Below are positions 61,957 to 64,000 of a stretch of 64,000 bases of DNA, piece after piece; positions within the stretch are counted from its first letter, which is position 1; each line of letters begins with the position of its first letter. The translations under genes and the position numbers were made by a program. The notes beneath the pieces are model-generated. The model was not told the DNA's origin. It did not search any database and was given only the letters and a program-made list of their open reading frames with translations. The stretch spans positions 368,553-432,552 of the forward strand of contig CAWFEA010000003.1 in the NCBI GenBank assembly GCA_963814745.1. Reading direction: 5' to 3'. The stretch is from CAWBRT01 sp963814745 (GTDB taxonomy: Bacteria > Acidobacteriota > Terriglobia > Terriglobales > Acidobacteriaceae).

Positions 61957-63634
61957 CCCGCATAATTCACGAAGTTAAAGGCGCGAGAAGCCTCTTGTGC
62001 TACAAACATGTTGTCAAGACAGCGTTTGAAGCAACCAACGAGGCTTCCGCGTGATCGACGATAGCACGACACAGTGTTTGTTGTTCCCCGAGATTGTTTC
62101 CAAGCCCGCCGTGGTCCAGTTTGATCAGCGGCAGGGCAGCTCCGATGGCGGAGCCATCCTGCTGAAGGCGGCCGACCGCCGGTACGGATTGATCGACGCC
62201 TGGCTGGATGTCTGCGGGACGAGCGGCAAGCGGGCAAGGTCGATCATAGCTGCGCGAGTTGCTGGCGCAGCGCGTGTTCTCGATTGCCTGCGGCTATCCG
62301 GACGCCAACGATTCGGCCCGCCTGGCCGCCGATCCGATTCACAAGATGCTGCTCGACCGTGATCCGGTCACGGGCCGCGATCTGGCTTCGCAGCCCACGC
62401 TGTCGCGCTTTGAGAACGCCGTCGGCCCGAAGGAGCTCTATGGCATGAGTGAGGCGCTGGCCGACAGCGTGATCCAGCGCCATGCCCAGCGGCTGCGTGG
62501 CCGCGCCCATCGCGTCACCATCGACCTCGACCCGACCGATGATCCGACGCACGGCGCGCAGCAGTTAACGTTCTTCAATGGCCACTACGATTGTTGGTGC
62601 TACCTGCCGGTGATGGGTTTTGTCAGCTTCAATGAGGAAGCCGAGCAGTATCTGTGCGCGGCGGTGCTGCGTCCCGGCAACGTGACGGCGGCGGTGGGCG
62701 CGGTGGGGATTCTGCGCCGACTGACGCAGTTGATTCGCTACTTCTTCCCCGGCGTACAGCTTCGGGTTCGCCTCGATGGCGGCTTCGCGCATCCCGAGCT
62801 GCTGGAGTTTCTGGATGCCGAGCCCAACCTTGAGTATGTCGTGGCGATGGCCAAAAATGCGGTGTTGAAGCGCAAGGCTAAGCCAGCCATGCGCCAAGCC
62901 CGCAAGCTCTCCCGGCGCAGCGGAGAGACCGAGCACGTCTACGGGGAAGCCAACTACGCAGCCCGTACGTGGCCGCGACAACGCCGCATCATCATCAAGG
63001 CCGAGGTGGTTCGGGCCGAGGGCAAAGAGCCGAAAGACAACCCGCGCTTCGTCATCACCAACCTGAAGCAGAGTCCGCAGTGGCTCTACGAGAAGGTCTA
63101 CTGCCAGCGCGGCGAAATCGAGAATCGCATCAAGGAACTGCACGACTTACAGATCGACCGCACCAGTTGCAGCGATTTCTGGGCCAACCAGTTCCGGGTG
63201 CTGCTGACCGCCGCCGCTTACGTGCTGATGCAGGAGTTGCGGCTGCGGGCCGCGCGCACCGCTTGCGCACGAGCACAGGTCTGGACCCTGCGCGAACGAC
63301 TGCTGAAGCTGGGCGCCCGGTGCTGGTCTCGGTGCGCCGCGTGGTCGTGCACCTGCCCGCGTCTTTTCCGTTTCTACCTACCTTCCGGCGAGTGGCGCTG
63401 GCGCTCGGAGCCTCGCCGGGATAGCCCGCGCCGCTTCTCCTCAAAACATTTTTTCCAGGTTACAAACAGCAGGTCGGGGAAGCACTGCGCCCGAAAAGCT
63501 CTACGCTGCCCAGTTCAGACACACAAGTGATCCACACAGCCCGCAGCACTGGACGCTTCACGCTGCCATCCACGCCATCACCGCAACCTCGTCCCTCCGA
63601 AAGCCACTTATGGAGCCTTCATGCATAAAGCGGG
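61957..63634 (+). mobile_element. IS1380-family insertion sequence
   Basis: A 1678-bp element with a 4-bp target duplication CTAG (61953-61956 and 63635-63638) and imperfect inverted ends (CCCGCATAATTCACGAAG at left; CCCGCTTTATGCATGAAG as the complement at right). The length is typical of the family. The transposase gene has several frame breaks. Confidence 0.85.
62051..63424 (+). pseudogene. IS1380-family transposase, frame-broken
   Basis: The pieces read IVSKPAVVQFDQRQGSSDGG (from GTG 62051), DERQAGKVDHS, LRELLAQRVFSIACGYPDAN, then a long intact part with RVTIDLDPTDDPTHGAQQ (Asp), VRLDGGFAHPELLEFLD (Asp), YCQRGEIENRIKELHDLQID (Glu) and a C-terminal VSVRRVVVHLPASFPFLPTF. Frame breaks fall near 62215, 62250 and 63317. 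All DDE residues are present, so loss of function depends on whether these indels are real. Confidence 0.8.
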
Positions 63635-63638
63635 CTAG

Positions 63639-63978
63639 AGAAACCGGCAACTCGAACGAAACGCTGTTTCCATCGGGATTCGCCGTTAGATATGTGCCAG
63701 GCTTAAGCAGGCTTAAGGCGAGACTCCCGCCGGATCCAGACAGAGCCGTGTTAATCTGCCCTAAGCGTTTTTATGAACTCTGCTGTCTCGCGTTCGCCTA
63801 ACTTCGGCCAAAGTGGGGTAGCTTCTAGACAGAAAGGACAAATGCCTTTAAAATCCCTCAAATGCGGCTTCCGCATTTGAGGGACCTTTCCCTAGCATAA
63901 CAAGCTGGCGATGCTCAGCTAAGTAGATCCACCTGAAAACATAATGCGAGAGGGGATGATGCATGCACGAAATACTAG
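63639..63978. other. Non-coding stretch at the right end
   Basis: About 340 bp following IS1380. It includes a direct repeat aggcttaag (twice near 63700-63715) and the hairpin described separately. No supported gene; a short open frame at 63610-63801 starts inside the IS end and is not called. Confidence 0.4.
63854..63884 (-). terminator. Strong hairpin, probable terminator
   Basis: TCCCTCAAATGCG (63854-63866) pairs perfectly with CGCATTTGAGGGA (63872-63884) around a 5-nt loop. Read on the minus strand it is followed by TTTTAAAGG, a short T-tract, so termination of a gene entering from the right is likely; on the plus strand the following CCTTTCCC is weaker. Confidence 0.6.
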
Positions 63979-64000
63979 CCCAGATAATTCTTGAAGTTGG
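63979..64000 (+). mobile_element. Left tip of a second IS1380-like element
   Basis: After CTAG (63975-63978) the sequence CCCAGATAATTCTTGAAGTT resembles the left end of the IS1380 at 61957 (CCCGCATAATTCACGAAGTT), including the preceding CTAG. The rest lies outside the window, so this is a partial call. Confidence 0.45.

Overview
The window looks like a chromosome segment of a high-GC bacterium, most probably an acidobacterium (Acidobacteriota, Terriglobia-like). This rests on the protein style of the core genes: bactofilin, a YggX-type protein, MscL with a zinc-ribbon tail, and the dnaA/rpmH/rnpA/yidD/yidC/jag/mnmE block. The lineage is an inference from protein style, not a search result. 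No rRNA or CRISPR array was seen; there is one tRNA (Pro, anticodon GGG).

Layout. (1) 1-2.2 kb is the end of an integrated element: a small coiled-coil gene and a tyrosine integrase next to the 3' end of tRNA-Pro. (2) 2.2-21.5 kb is the core backbone: yggX (with a 115-bp inverted-repeat element at its stop codon and an IS630 copy upstream), rnr, a bactofilin gene, murJ, ppa, mscL, then an Eco29kI-like restriction gene, a C5-methyltransferase and vsr packed directly behind dnaN. These are followed by dnaA, a candidate origin region, rpmH, rnpA, yidD, yidC, jag and mnmE. (3) From 21.45 kb the chromosome is interrupted at the last codons of mnmE, a classic genomic-island site. A P4-type integrase with iteron-like upstream repeats follows, then a second tyrosine recombinase, a truncated DUF3631 gene, a run of small overlapping genes, a decayed metallopeptidase gene, and a zinc-ribbon membrane protein divergent from an XRE repressor with a perfect 18-bp palindrome between them. 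The second IS630 copy closes this part at 30.2 kb.

(4) 30.5-37.9 kb and 54.6-62.0 kb read as two halves of one catabolic region for sugar acids or related carboxylates. The first half has an SDR dehydrogenase, two MFS organic-anion transporters (one GudP-like), a cyclase-family hydrolase, a LigI-like amidohydrolase and a UxaA/GarD-type dehydratase. The second half has a ThDP-dependent enzyme, a third MFS transporter, an IclR regulator with a perfect 19-bp upstream palindrome, a VOC protein and a tungsten-type aldehyde:ferredoxin oxidoreductase. (5) Between them lies a dense mobile-element block: two inverted IS5 copies, a 125-bp MITE-like repeat, IS110, an IS91-type transposase/recombinase pair, a deleted IS66, a resolvase tail with a pRiA4b ORF-3 gene, and a group II intron. 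Embedded there is a 1358-residue secreted cysteine-rich repeat protein followed on the same strand by a DsbA-like thiol oxidoreductase, probably a client/oxidase pair. (6) The window ends in an IS1380 element placed exactly at the aldehyde oxidoreductase stop codon and the apparent tip of another IS1380.

Single-base frame breaks occur in dnaN, jag, mnmE, the UxaA gene, one MFS gene, the IclR gene and several transposases. Because dnaN is essential, many of these are more likely assembly indels than real mutations. The IS630 and IS5 frame breaks instead sit on slippery A-tracts and look programmed.
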